A stretch of 64,000 bases of DNA from Bacteroidales bacterium (GCA_030654075.1 JAURYB010000174.1:1-64000); one strand, 5' to 3'; positions 44,664 to 54,553 are shown, counted from the stretch's first letter. Numbers and translations are program-made. Notes: generated by a model from the letters alone, not told the origin.

Positions 44664-46490
44664 ATGAAAAAAATTATTACCATAACACTCTTATTAGTAG
44701 GTTCTTATACACAGGCACAGCGTTTCGACTGGGTAACTTCTGCCGGATATGCCGGTGTTGCAAACGCCTCTTACGGAGCAGTTGCTATTGCACGTGATTC
44801 AGAGGGCAACATTTATACTATCGATGGTGCCAACGGAAAGCAGACCTGCCAGGGAGATACTGCAGTACCTTTTTCGGGGGGCAATTCAACTTTTCTGTAT
44901 AAGTTTAACGCATCGGGTAAATTGCAGTACATAAAACCCATTGGGGAAAACTTCTTTCCCATCAATCTTCAGGTGGGCGAAAATGATAACCTGTATTTGC
45001 TGGGAGCTCTTATAGGAAACAATAAGTTGAGAGTGAATGACACTCTGATTACCGGTATTGAAAACAGAAACTATATCCTGAAATTTGATACCAGCGGAAA
45101 ATTATTATGGACAGCATTGAATAATGTGAGCTTCGGCGGTCATTCAGCAGCTTGTATGTTTCAGTACTACGACAATCATATTTATTTTCAAACCGGAAAC
45201 TTATCTATCAGTAAACTGGATACCACCGGAAAATTTATCTCAACCTTAACGGCTGATTCGTTTATCCCCGCTACTGCCAGTAACGGTATATATTTTAAAG
45301 GATCAGGCGCATTGTCTAACGGAGATTTGGCTTTTTCTGCTATATCAAAAGGAACAATTACTTATGACACAATAACATTAGTTCCAACGGGTAACCAATT
45401 TTTGGAAACCGCGGTTTTAACAATTAGAACTAACAAAAATTTAAGTTTGATCTGGGCTAATTATACCAATGGCTTGCGGGATCCGGATCAAAATTATATT
45501 CCCATGACTGCTGGAAATGACAACGGCATTTATATAGGGCTGCAAGTTGTATCATCTTTATCAGTAGGTTCGGATACAATCATTAATAGCGGAGGAGGTT
45601 CTTCGGGTATAGGTGTAGGAGCTATTTTAAAAATGGATGCTGATGGAAACAAAATTTGGTTAAAATCAACTACTAATAACACACATATTTGGAATATGCT
45701 TAACAATCCTGATGGAAGTGGTGTCTTTTGCGGAGGTCAAATTTTCGGTTTTCAACCTGTAAATCTGGGTTCTACAACAGTTAATCCTGTTAACGGAAAT
45801 TCCTTTATTACTAAAATAGATTATAGCGGTACTTTCCAGAATTCATTTTCCTTTGCCAGTGGTCCGGGAAGTTTTGTAAGGTCATTGGCAACAAATAATT
45901 CAGGTGATTTTTATGTGGGTGGCAAATTATTCAGCCGCACTGTTCCCACTTTCAGTTGTACACCCCGCGAAGCCAATACAGGATTGTTTTTAGGGAAATT
46001 TACGGAAGAGCCGGATGTGGCACCTCAACCTGCTATTTCTCTTTCGGGTATTGAACTTACTGCATCGCCGGTATTTGCCGGTAGCATTCAATGGTATTTT
46101 AACGGAGATACTATTCCCGGTGCAACAAATCAAAGCTATACTGCTGCCGAAAACGGAGATTATAGTGTTTCTTATTCCTTTATTCCTTCGTGTGTGTCCA
46201 CATCCGCAAAAACGAGTGTTTTAACAGTGGGACTGTCAGAAAATAAAAGCAACCGGTTTGCAGTGTATCCTAATCCGTCCAATGGTTTGTTTACGCTGCA
46301 AATCAACGGAACGCTTCCGGAAATGGATAACATTGAAATCTATAACCTTTACGGAGAAAAAGTATATACTGAAAAACCAAAAGGATTAAACACCACCATT
46401 GATCTTTCGGACAAAGCACGAGGCGTATATTTTTATAAAATCACGAGCAATAAACAAGTACTGACGACCGGAAAAATAGTAGTACAGTAG
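44664..46490 (+). CDS. T9SS cargo surface protein, paralog A
   Basis: A 608-residue secreted protein: signal peptide (MKKIITITLLLVGSYTQAQ), a large beta-rich body (about 20-450) starting RFDWVTSAGYAGVANASYGAVAIARDSEGNIYT, an Ig-like segment (GSIQWYFNGDTIPGATNQSYTAAENGDYSV) and a type A T9SS sorting domain (VYPNPSNGLFTLQING ... LTTGKIVVQ). The body is probably a propeller (ARDSEGNIYTIDG, GENDNLYLLGAL, NGDLAFSAISKG, NNPDGSGVFCGGQ, NNSGDFYVGGKLF). It is highly similar to the next gene up to the YPNP motif, then unrelated. Function unknown; likely surface anchored. Confidence 0.88.
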   Translation: MKKIITITLLLVGSYTQAQRFDWVTSAGYAGVANASYGAVAIARDSEGNIYTIDGANGKQTCQGDTAVPFSGGNSTFLYKFNASGKLQYIKPIGENFFPINLQVGENDNLYLLGALIGNNKLRVNDTLITGIENRNYILKFDTSGKLLWTALNNVSFGGHSAACMFQYYDNHIYFQTGNLSISKLDTTGKFISTLTADSFIPATASNGIYFKGSGALSNGDLAFSAISKGTITYDTITLVPTGNQFLETAVLTIRTNKNLSLIWANYTNGLRDPDQNYIPMTAGNDNGIYIGLQVVSSLSVGSDTIINSGGGSSGIGVGAILKMDADGNKIWLKSTTNNTHIWNMLNNPDGSGVFCGGQIFGFQPVNLGSTTVNPVNGNSFITKIDYSGTFQNSFSFASGPGSFVRSLATNNSGDFYVGGKLFSRTVPTFSCTPREANTGLFLGKFTEEPDVAPQPAISLSGIELTASPVFAGSIQWYFNGDTIPGATNQSYTAAENGDYSVSYSFIPSCVSTSAKTSVLTVGLSENKSNRFAVYPNPSNGLFTLQINGTLPEMDNIEIYNLYGEKVYTEKPKGLNTTIDLSDKARGVYFYKITSNKQVLTTGKIVVQ

Positions 46491-46608
46491 AAGTAAACCA
46501 ACCATTGACCGAACACTCTGGATAATTGTAACACGACAATTAACTGGCGATTTCCATTTGAAGTATATCAATAGTAGCCATAAATCACTAATCTTTAAAA
46601 TCCTTACC

Positions 46609-48435
46609 ATGAAAAAAATCATTACCATAGCACTCTTATTAGCAAGTGTTTTTTCACAGGCCCAGCATTTCGACTGGGTAAGCACAGCCGGATATGCCGG
46701 GGTTGCAAACAGTTTTTCCGGGGCAATCGCTATTGCACGCGATTCGCAGGGGAATTTATATACGCTGGATGTTGCAAACGGAGCGCAACAATGCCAGGGT
46801 GATACCGTGCAGCCTATTTCGGGGGCCACCACCACCTTTCTATATAAATTTAACGCAATTGGTGAATTGCAGTACATAAAACCTATCGGGGTAAATTTTG
46901 TTCCACTTAATCTCCAGGTGGGAGAAAATGATAACCTGTATTTGTTGGGGGCTCTTACAGGAACCAATCAATTAAGAGTGAATGACACTCTGATTACCGG
47001 TATTCAAAACAGAAATTATATCCTGAAATTTGATGCCAGCGGAAAGTTATTATGGACAGCATTGAATAATGTAAGCTTTGGCGGGTTTTCCGATGCATGT
47101 ATGTTATTGTATTACGACAATCATATTTATTTTCAAACCGGAAACTTATCTATCAGTAAACTGGATACAACCGGACAGTTTATTTCAACCTTAACGGCTG
47201 ATTCCTTTATCCCCAGTACTGCAATAACTGGTATATATTTTAAAGGTTCGGGTGTTTTTTCAAATGGCGATTTACTTTTTACAGCGGTTTCGCGGGGCAC
47301 TTTAACCTATAATTCCATAACACTTGTCCCTGTTGTTGAAACAGGTTCAGTATCTTTACTGATGCTCCGTACTTCCGGAAATTTAACCGTTGTCTGGGCA
47401 AAGTATGTAAATGGCGTAGGAAACCCTGCCGAAAACTTTATCCCGGTAACCATTGGTAACGACGACGGAGTATATGTTGGGGTAGAAGTGAATTCAACTT
47501 TAACAGCCGGTACAGATGTAATTACAAATCCTGGTCCGGGATCTACCAATTACACGGATGGAATATTAAAGTTAAATGAATTCGGAACTCCCATCTGGCT
47601 TAAGTCGGTAACAACCAATGCCCATGTATGGAGTGTATTTAATAACCGGGATGGAAGCGGTGTTTTTTGTGGTGGCGATTTTACCGGGAATTTAACATTG
47701 GGCAACTTCACTATCAATCCTGTAAAGGGCAGTTCTTTTATAACCAAAATTGCTTATAATGGAACTTTTAAAAATGCATTTGCTTTCGCAGCAGGTCCTG
47801 GCTCAAAAGTAAAAAGTATGGCAACCAATGAACAAGGTGTTTTTTATGTGGGTGGCAAATTATTCAGCCGTATAGCTCCCACTTTCAGTTGTACACCCCG
47901 CGTAGCCAATACAGGATTGTATCTGGCGAAATTTACAGAAGAACCTGATGAGGCACCCCAGCCTTCAATAACCCGTTCGGGAATTGAGCTTACCGCATCG
48001 CCGGTATTTAACGAAGGAAGGATTCAATGGAATTTAAATGGAAATGCTATTCCCGGCGCGACCCATCAAACCTATACCGCTGCCGAAAACGGAGATTATA
48101 CGGTTTCTTATTTTTATTCTTATAATTTAATCCCTTTGTGCATATCCACATCCGCAAAAATGAGTGTTATATCAGTCGGTTTGTCAGAAAACAAAAGCAA
48201 CCGGTTTGCAGTGTACCCTAATCCTTTTAAAGGTGAAATAACCTTGGATTTTAAGGAATTTACAAGCCAGACAACTGTTACTGTTTTTGATTACAGCGGA
48301 CGAAAGTTAGCTGAAAAAGAGATTTCAAATGCCTCACAAAAACTGGATCTGGGATATCTAAGCAATGGCGTTTATATAATTCAATTCCGGAATCAGGAAG
48401 GAGTTTTCACAAAACGGATTGTAAAACAGAAATAG
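46609..48435 (+). CDS. T9SS cargo surface protein, paralog B
   Basis: A 608-residue secreted protein, the same length as paralog A. The start is the ATG at 46609 (MKKIITIALLLASVFSQAQ), because the upstream TTG at 46558 would precede the signal peptide. Body and Ig-like segment match paralog A closely (HFDWVSTAGYAGVANSFSGAIAIARDSQGNLYT, VGENDNLYLLGALTGTNQLRVNDTLITGI, LSENKSNRFAVYPNP). After VYPNP the sorting domain is unrelated (FKGEITLDFKEFTSQTTVTVFDYSGRKLAEKEI ... RIVKQK). This indicates recombination at the start of the sorting domain. It is 118 bp downstream of paralog A. Confidence 0.88.
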   Translation: MKKIITIALLLASVFSQAQHFDWVSTAGYAGVANSFSGAIAIARDSQGNLYTLDVANGAQQCQGDTVQPISGATTTFLYKFNAIGELQYIKPIGVNFVPLNLQVGENDNLYLLGALTGTNQLRVNDTLITGIQNRNYILKFDASGKLLWTALNNVSFGGFSDACMLLYYDNHIYFQTGNLSISKLDTTGQFISTLTADSFIPSTAITGIYFKGSGVFSNGDLLFTAVSRGTLTYNSITLVPVVETGSVSLLMLRTSGNLTVVWAKYVNGVGNPAENFIPVTIGNDDGVYVGVEVNSTLTAGTDVITNPGPGSTNYTDGILKLNEFGTPIWLKSVTTNAHVWSVFNNRDGSGVFCGGDFTGNLTLGNFTINPVKGSSFITKIAYNGTFKNAFAFAAGPGSKVKSMATNEQGVFYVGGKLFSRIAPTFSCTPRVANTGLYLAKFTEEPDEAPQPSITRSGIELTASPVFNEGRIQWNLNGNAIPGATHQTYTAAENGDYTVSYFYSYNLIPLCISTSAKMSVISVGLSENKSNRFAVYPNPFKGEITLDFKEFTSQTTVTVFDYSGRKLAEKEISNASQKLDLGYLSNGVYIIQFRNQEGVFTKRIVKQK

Positions 48436-48455
48436 ATATTCTCGCTTCTAACAAT

Positions 48456-48500
48456 AAAAGCAAAGGCTGTCAAATCCAAATGACAGCCTTTGCTTTTTTT
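48456..48500. terminator. Strong bidirectional terminator
   Basis: AAAAGCAAAGGCTGTCA (48456-48472) and TGACAGCCTTTGCTTTT (48481-48497) make a perfect 17-bp stem with an 8-base loop and T/A tails on both sides. It sits between the convergent T9SS cargo gene and the asparaginase-like gene and can serve both. Confidence 0.92.
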
Positions 48501-48503
48501 AAA

Positions 48504-49496
48504 TTATTTCTCACCAAACATGGCTACTTTTATCTCACCACCAGATTTGATATATCCCCTGAACATTCCGGATGTATTAAATGGCATGGCAATATTTCCG
48601 GTTTTATCCACGGCAATAATTCCACCGATTCCACCCAGGGTTTTAAGTTTTATCATAACCACTTCATTAGCGGCTTCGGTCAGCGTTGAACCTTTATACT
48701 TCATAATTGCAGCAATATCATAGGCAACCACATTGCGGATAAAAAACTCCCCGTGGCCGGTGGCTGAAACCGCGCAGGTATTATTATCGGCATACGTACC
48801 GGCTCCAATTACAGGAGTATCGCCTATACGCCCGTATTTTTTATACGTCATTCCTCCGGTTGAAGTCGCTGCAGCCAGATTTCCCAGTTGATCAACTGCT
48901 ACACATCCAACGGTTCCGTGTTTTTTATCCAGAGCATCAAGAGAATCGGAGTTTGCTTTGGCTTTCATGTAGGCATCCCAGCGTAGTTGAGTAAAGAAAT
49001 ATTCGGGCGAAACAATTTCAAGTCCCTGCTCAGCGGCAAAGGTTTCAGCACCGATACCTGATAGCATCACATGGTTCGATTTTTCCATAACCGCTCTTGC
49101 AGCAGTGATAGGATTTCGGATGGTTTTTACTCCCGCAACAGCGCCTGCTAAACCGGTTTTGCCATCCATTATTGCAGCATCCAATTCATTTTTACCATCA
49201 GCATTGAAAACAGCACCTTTGCCGGCATTAAAAAGCGGGCTATTCTCCATCATCCTGACGCAGGACTCAACTGCATCGAGGCTGGTTCCGCCTGCCTTCA
49301 GGATAGAATCTCCATGCTTCAGAACTTCGGTTAATTTTGCTTCGAATTCAGCTGCTTTTGCAGCCGGAAGGTTAGCCGGAGTAATGTTGCCGGCACCTCC
49401 ATGGATTACAAGTGTATACTTGCCTGAAGTCTGTGAATTGGATAAAAAAGTGAGTGACAGGAAGAAGATGAGAAGAAGAGGGATCGTTGCTTTCAT
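48504..49496 (-). CDS. Isoaspartyl peptidase / L-asparaginase, exported
   Basis: A 330-residue N-terminal nucleophile hydrolase of the plant-type asparaginase (IaaA/EcAIII) family, which hydrolyses beta-aspartyl peptides and asparagine. The signal peptide (to LSNSQ, about 22) is followed by KYTLVIHGGAGNITPANLPA and LKAGGTSLDAVESCVRMMENSPLFNAGKGAVFNADGKNELDAAIMDG (about residues 58-105). The autocleavage/catalytic Thr is in KKHGTVGCVAVDQLGNLAAATSTGG, and IGDTPVIGAGTYADN belongs to the beta subunit. The precursor is processed into alpha and beta chains. A periplasmic location and a role in peptide salvage are inferred. Length is normal. Confidence 0.93.
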   Translation of the reverse strand: MKATIPLLLIFFLSLTFLSNSQTSGKYTLVIHGGAGNITPANLPAAKAAEFEAKLTEVLKHGDSILKAGGTSLDAVESCVRMMENSPLFNAGKGAVFNADGKNELDAAIMDGKTGLAGAVAGVKTIRNPITAARAVMEKSNHVMLSGIGAETFAAEQGLEIVSPEYFFTQLRWDAYMKAKANSDSLDALDKKHGTVGCVAVDQLGNLAAATSTGGMTYKKYGRIGDTPVIGAGTYADNNTCAVSATGHGEFFIRNVVAYDIAAIMKYKGSTLTEAANEVVMIKLKTLGGIGGIIAVDKTGNIAMPFNTSGMFRGYIKSGGEIKVAMFGEK

Positions 49497-49532
49497 TTTG
49501 AAATGGGATTTAATAATTTTATTTGAAAACTC

Positions 49533-49567
49533 TAACCCTTGAAGGGTTTACAACCCTTCAAGGGTTT
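49533..49567. repeat. AACCCTTGAAGGGTT double palindrome
   Basis: AACCCTTGAAGGGTTT (from 49534) is immediately followed by ACAACCCTTCAAGGGTTT (to 49566). Each half is a palindrome and the two halves are inverted copies of one another. This is a REP-like dispersed element, lying just upstream of the asparaginase-like gene. Confidence 0.75.
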
Positions 49568-49754
49568 CTCATGCCAAAATTCTATTTTTTACCATTTTCT
49601 TTATTAGTTTTACTGAAATGCAATTGTAACTACCTCATAGATGGCAATAAACCGCATTAAAAAACGTGAAACTATCAGCATAAAAGCAAAAAGCCGCGGC
49701 ATACTATTAATTACATCTGATGTAAGAAGCTATGAGTACCAGGAATAGAAAAAA

Positions 49755-51521
49755 TTAACTGAAATTGCTCGATGGATTAGAGGTCTTAGGCTCATCCGGA
49801 TCCAATTCATAATTATGGTTCCTGAGCTTACTGTGTCTCATGCCGTAAGCAAAATATAAAACCAACCCGATTACCAGCCAGATCAGGAACCGCATCCAGT
49901 TGGTTATTCCCAGTTCGCTCATCAGGTATAAATTGGTAATCAACCCCAACACCGGTATCAGCGACCATTTTCTGATCACAGCGTAAACAGTTGTAAGTAT
50001 TGCCCCAACAATAAAAACAAACATGGGCAACTGGTTATGAAACCCTTTGGACACATGGTTGCTCCCGTTAAAAATTCCGGCAAAAAATCCCGGATTTGAC
50101 AACCAGATTATAACCAAAATAACTGCCCATATAGGTAGCAAATATAAGCGGCTGTTAGCATATGGAACATTGAAACCTCTTTTATTTACATCCTGATTGC
50201 CTCTTGGATGAAGTATTAAAACGCCGCCCGAAACCAGGATAAACGCAAATAAAGTGCCTATACTTGTAAGGTCGGTTACTTCGGTTAAGTTCAGAAACAA
50301 GGCGGGAATGGCAACCATGAATCCTGTAATTATGGTGGCAAAGGCCGGTGTACGGTACTTTTTATGAAGCTTTGAGAATCTGGGAGGCAAAAGTCCGTCG
50401 CGGCTCATGCTCATCCATATACGTGGCTGACCGACCTGGAAAACCAGCAATACACCAGCCATCGCGATTACGGCTCCCAATGCAATAACACCGGATAGTT
50501 TTGTAAGATGCAACGTCTCGAAAGCATAAGCCAGCGGATCAGAAACTCCCAGCTGACTGAATGGAACCATCCCGGTTAGCACAAGACTGATTATTACATA
50601 CAAAACAGTAGTGATTGCTAATGCATAAATCATAGATCTCGGTAAATCGCGGCGCGGATTTTTGCATTCCTCGGCAGTAGTCGAAATTGCATCAAAACCG
50701 ATGTATGCAAAGAAAACACCCGAAACACCTTTTAAAACTCCGCCGATGCCGTTAGGCGCAAATGGGCTCCAGTTCTTCGGATCAATATAAAATGATCCTA
50801 CGGCTATTACTAACATCAGGATGCCTATTTTTATAAGCACCATAATGTTGCCGGCCATTTTGGTTTCGTAAATGCCTTTGTATACCAGCCAGGTTATGAA
50901 AACAACAATACCCAATGCGGGTATATCAGCAATAAACCGGATGTTGCCGATATGTGGCGCCAAAAGCCATGCCTGGTAAGCTTCGCGCAGGTTTGTATCA
51001 AGACCAGCTAAAGTCACACCTGACTGGAGTTGTTCCGTTGCCAGCTTAAATCCTTTGGCTGCGCTGAGGTAATCAATAGCCAGGTATTCGGGTATGTTAA
51101 TGTGAAGACCACTCAGTAAGCCTGTAAAATATCCGGACCACGAAATAGCTACGGCAATATTTCCGATGGCATATTCCATAATCAGATCCCAGCCAATGAT
51201 CCAGGCAATAAGTTCTCCAAAACTGGCATATGCATAGGTGTATGCGCTTCCGCTAATAGGGATAGATGATGCAAACTCAGCATAACACATGGCTGATAAG
51301 CCGCAGGCTATAGCCGTAAAAACAAATAACAATGATACGGCCGGACCACCGCTGGCTGCAGCATTTCCAATGGTGCTGAATATTCCGGCACCAATAATAG
51401 CGGCAATTCCCATTGCCGTAAGATCCCTCACGCCAAGGCGGCGTTTCATCAAATCAGGATTGCTTTCGTCGGCATGACGAAGGATCATTTCAATAGACTT
51501 CTTCCTGAAAATATTTTGCAT
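49755..51521 (-). CDS. APC-family amino acid permease
   Basis: A 588-residue inner-membrane transporter of the APC superfamily, most like cationic amino acid transporters (CAT/YfnA group). There are about 12-14 transmembrane helices, with characteristic first-helix sequence LTAMGIAAIIGAGIFSTIGNAAASGGPAVSLLFVFTAIACGLSAMCYAEFASSIPISGSAYTYAYASFGELIAWIIGWDLIMEYAI (residues about 33-118) that carries the GAGIF and E-F-A motifs of the family. The middle has YIGFDAISTTAEECKNPRRDLPRSM, typical of CAT members. It is monocistronic and probably takes up amino acids by proton coupling; the exact substrate cannot be read from sequence. Confidence 0.9.
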   Translation of the reverse strand: MQNIFRKKSIEMILRHADESNPDLMKRRLGVRDLTAMGIAAIIGAGIFSTIGNAAASGGPAVSLLFVFTAIACGLSAMCYAEFASSIPISGSAYTYAYASFGELIAWIIGWDLIMEYAIGNIAVAISWSGYFTGLLSGLHINIPEYLAIDYLSAAKGFKLATEQLQSGVTLAGLDTNLREAYQAWLLAPHIGNIRFIADIPALGIVVFITWLVYKGIYETKMAGNIMVLIKIGILMLVIAVGSFYIDPKNWSPFAPNGIGGVLKGVSGVFFAYIGFDAISTTAEECKNPRRDLPRSMIYALAITTVLYVIISLVLTGMVPFSQLGVSDPLAYAFETLHLTKLSGVIALGAVIAMAGVLLVFQVGQPRIWMSMSRDGLLPPRFSKLHKKYRTPAFATIITGFMVAIPALFLNLTEVTDLTSIGTLFAFILVSGGVLILHPRGNQDVNKRGFNVPYANSRLYLLPIWAVILVIIWLSNPGFFAGIFNGSNHVSKGFHNQLPMFVFIVGAILTTVYAVIRKWSLIPVLGLITNLYLMSELGITNWMRFLIWLVIGLVLYFAYGMRHSKLRNHNYELDPDEPKTSNPSSNFS

Positions 51522-51667
51522 ACTAATCTGCTGGCGCTGTAAATATAGCAGATATTTATGGAACAGCTGCTGATTCCTGGAATCTCAGTTTCAAAAAATC
51601 AGATTTGTGGTTTTGTGATTATTTTAAGTCTCAATAAATCAGTTTGAACTGTGGCAATATCAATAAG

Positions 51668-51692
51668 AAAACGCCAGAAATCTGACGCTTTA
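51668..51692 (-). terminator. Possible terminator after the unknown lipoprotein gene
   Basis: On the minus strand AAAGCGTCAGA, a short loop and TCTGGCGTTTT form an imperfect stem (two mismatches) with a T tail, about 50 bases after the lipoprotein stop codon at 51744. Confidence 0.5.
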
Positions 51693-51743
51693 AAAATTTA
51701 ATCACAGAAGTGAAATGTAAAATTAAATTTTTACTTAAGCTCT

Positions 51744-52298
51744 TTATAACGGGCTGATCGTAATCTCAATGCCACTTTCCAGTAATGTTTCCATTGGTAA
51801 AGCAGGTATATTCCCGTTCAAATCACCTAAAAGTGTTATGATGAAAGGATTTTTAACTGTCGCTAACATATCCACATCTTTAACCACAAAGTCAATGGAA
51901 CTATCTGTCGCATTGATTATTGGTGATGTAGCTATCTCAATTGGTAAACCACCTTGAGGCGTTACAGTAACACGTGCTGAAGTTAACCAGTTGATTTTAG
52001 CCGTTTCAGGTGAGACAATAGAAAACTTCAATTTGTAAAAACTGGCACGATCTATCAATCCGGTATGAGAGCCTGCTATGCTGTCGATATTAATAGCGGA
52101 GTTTGATTGCGAATACAGCACCATTTCAGTTTTCAGCTGTGAAATTGAAGTTGAATCAATGGTGACATGACTATCCGGTAAGTCATACGTAATCTTAAAA
52201 GTAGTAGCTTCTTTCAGTTTTTCACACGATTGCAACAAAACGAGTGATATTCCAATGCCCAGCAAAAGGGGTAAGGTAATCCATGATTGAGTTTTCAT
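51744..52298 (-). CDS. Putative lipoprotein of unknown function
   Basis: A 184-residue lipoprotein (lipobox LVLLQSC, Cys25) whose mature part is rich in Thr, Ser and Ile, with beta-strand-like pattern: FKITYDLPDSHVTIDSTSISQLKTEMVLY, ASFYKLKFSIVSPETAKINWLTSARVTVTP, SIDFVVKDVDMLATVKNPFIITLLGD. I recognise no domain; the alternation suggests a beta-sandwich or Ig-like fold. It is single-gene and flanked by intergenic regions of about 220 and 260 bp. Confidence 0.65.
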   Translation of the reverse strand: MKTQSWITLPLLLGIGISLVLLQSCEKLKEATTFKITYDLPDSHVTIDSTSISQLKTEMVLYSQSNSAINIDSIAGSHTGLIDRASFYKLKFSIVSPETAKINWLTSARVTVTPQGGLPIEIATSPIINATDSSIDFVVKDVDMLATVKNPFIITLLGDLNGNIPALPMETLLESGIEITISPL

Positions 52299-52562
52299 AA
52301 TAAAAAGTTGATTAGATGACGTTAATCCAGCCGGTAAATTTGATAGGACATTTTCTATTAACGTTTATTGTGTTTTTAAGTTGCCTGGTAATGAAGACTT
52401 ATTCAGAAACATTAACATATAATTAATGGACTATTGATCAATATGTAACTACCGAAAAAGAAAAAATATCAGGATTTGTTTCTGAAAACAGTCAGGTGCC
52501 GACCATTTAAAAATAGTATGGAGAAATAAAGCAGTAAAACACCTGCTAAACAACGGCGGTTT

Positions 52563-54467
52563 TTATGATGCCATGAACTGAATAGCGGCTTTCACTATTC
52601 CCTCCAAATCTATTCCGCACTCGTGGTGCAGTTCTTCCAATGTTCCCTGTTCCACAAAACGATCAGGTACTCCAAGCCGATGTATTGTGGCTTTGTGATA
52701 GCCGTTGTCATTGGCAAATTCAGCAACCGCGCTTCCTAATCCGCCAATTATGGATGCATCTTCCAATGTTATAACTTTATTAAACTGGCTTAATATCAAA
52801 TGTAGTAATTCTTCATCGATTGGTTTTAGAAAACGGGTATCGTATAGCGCAACTTCAATATTTTTTCCTGAAAGTATATTACATGCCTGCAATGCTACAT
52901 TGCCTATGGGACCAATAGAAATTACTGCAAGATCTTTGCCTTCACGAATAATGCGCCCTTTCCCAACCTCCAATGCAGTAAATGGTGTTTTCCATTGAGG
53001 CATTACTCCCCGTCCGCGCGGATAGCGGATAGCAAACGGCCCCATCCCTTCGAGTTGGGAAGTGTACATCATATTCCGAAGCTCTTCCTCGTTCATAGGT
53101 GAGCAAATCACGATATTCGGAATTGCTCTCAGGTAAGCCAGGTCGTAAACACCATGATGAGTGGCACCGTCTTCGCCAACCAGTCCACCACGATCGAGGC
53201 AGAAAACAACATTTAGGTTTTGCAATGCAACATCATGTATTACCTGGTCGTATGCCCGCTGCATAAAACTTGAGTAGATATTACAAAACGGAATTAATCC
53301 GCTTGCTGCCATTCCTGCCGAGAAAGTTACAGCATGTTGTTCAGCAATTCCCACATCAAAAGCACGGTCGGGCATTTTGGCCATCATCAGGTTAAGCGAA
53401 CATCCTGTAGGCATTGCAGGCGTTACACCTACAATCTTTTTATTCATTTCGGCCAATTCGATAATGGTTTTTCCAAATACTACCTGGTATTTAGGTGCCT
53501 GGTTGTGGCATGCAGTTTCTTTCAACTCACCTGTTTCCATATTGAAAACGCCTGGTGCGTGGAATAAGGTCTGGTCACGTTCCGCTTTTTCGTATCCTTT
53601 GCCTTTCACCGTTATTACATGCAGTAGTTTAGGCCCAGGTATGTTTTGCATATCCCGCAACAGGTGAACGAGTTTTACAACATCATGTCCGTCAACAGGC
53701 CCGAAATACCGGAAGCCGAAAGCTTCGAAAAGATTACTTTCTTTTAGCAGTGATGTTTTCACTGCGTTACCGATTTGTTTAACTACTTCCCTGGAATTGG
53801 CGCCATAGCGGGTTTTTCCACCCATGAGCCACCATATTTTGTTACGGATCCGGTTGTACGTTTTGGAAGTGGTAATATCGGTAAGATATTTGGAAAGCCC
53901 TCCAACATTTTTATCAATTGCTATCCCGTTATCATTCAGGATTACCAGCAGATTTGCTTTTGAAACGCCTGCATTGTTCAGGGCTTCCATTGCCATTCCG
54001 GCAGTCATCGAGCCATCGCCGATTACAGCAATATGTCTCCTCGTTTTATTCCCCTGTAATTCAGAGGCTACAGCCATTCCTAATGCTGCAGATATACTTG
54101 TTGAGGAATGCCCTGTGCCGAAAGCATCGTATTCGCTTTCCGAAATCCTTGGGAAACCGCTGATTCCATTGTAGGAGCGGTTTGTAAAAAATATATCCTT
54201 CCGGCCGGTAAGAATTTTATGGGCATAAGCCTGATGACCTACATCCCAAATCAGTTTATCTTCAGGCGTATTGAATGCATAATGGATAGCAGCTGTAAGC
54301 TCAACCACGCCAAGGCTGGCACCAAGGTGTCCGGGATTACGTGAAATTACTTCGAGAATGAATTGACGCACATCCTTACACACTTGCGGAAGCTCTTCAA
54401 CCGGGAGTTTACGCATGTCTGCAGGTGAATCGATATTTGATAACAATGTGCCCTGTGCGGGAGTCAT
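52563..54467 (-). CDS. dxs: 1-deoxy-D-xylulose-5-phosphate synthase
   Basis: First enzyme of the non-mevalonate isoprenoid pathway: condenses pyruvate and glyceraldehyde-3-phosphate to DXP with thiamine diphosphate; 634 residues. Thiamine-diphosphate motif: VIGDGSMTAGMAMEALNNAG; others are DVGHQAYAHKILTGR, GTGHSSTSISAALGMA, YFGPVDGHDVVKLV, FDVGIAEQHAVTFSAG, FCLDRGGLVGEDGATHHGVYDLAYLRAIPN and the C-terminal LEDASIIGGLGSAV. Length is standard. The gene is on the same strand as the suf genes but 186 bp away, with the suf terminator between, so it is separate. Confidence 0.97.
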   Translation of the reverse strand: MTPAQGTLLSNIDSPADMRKLPVEELPQVCKDVRQFILEVISRNPGHLGASLGVVELTAAIHYAFNTPEDKLIWDVGHQAYAHKILTGRKDIFFTNRSYNGISGFPRISESEYDAFGTGHSSTSISAALGMAVASELQGNKTRRHIAVIGDGSMTAGMAMEALNNAGVSKANLLVILNDNGIAIDKNVGGLSKYLTDITTSKTYNRIRNKIWWLMGGKTRYGANSREVVKQIGNAVKTSLLKESNLFEAFGFRYFGPVDGHDVVKLVHLLRDMQNIPGPKLLHVITVKGKGYEKAERDQTLFHAPGVFNMETGELKETACHNQAPKYQVVFGKTIIELAEMNKKIVGVTPAMPTGCSLNLMMAKMPDRAFDVGIAEQHAVTFSAGMAASGLIPFCNIYSSFMQRAYDQVIHDVALQNLNVVFCLDRGGLVGEDGATHHGVYDLAYLRAIPNIVICSPMNEEELRNMMYTSQLEGMGPFAIRYPRGRGVMPQWKTPFTALEVGKGRIIREGKDLAVISIGPIGNVALQACNILSGKNIEVALYDTRFLKPIDEELLHLILSQFNKVITLEDASIIGGLGSAVAEFANDNGYHKATIHRLGVPDRFVEQGTLEELHHECGIDLEGIVKAAIQFMAS

Positions 54468-54553
54468 AGTCCGGAATTTGGAGTGTAAAAGTAAGGTTTT
54501 CCTGCATAAACGAACCCTATAAAAGGATATTATTGTGTTTATGGGATATTATC

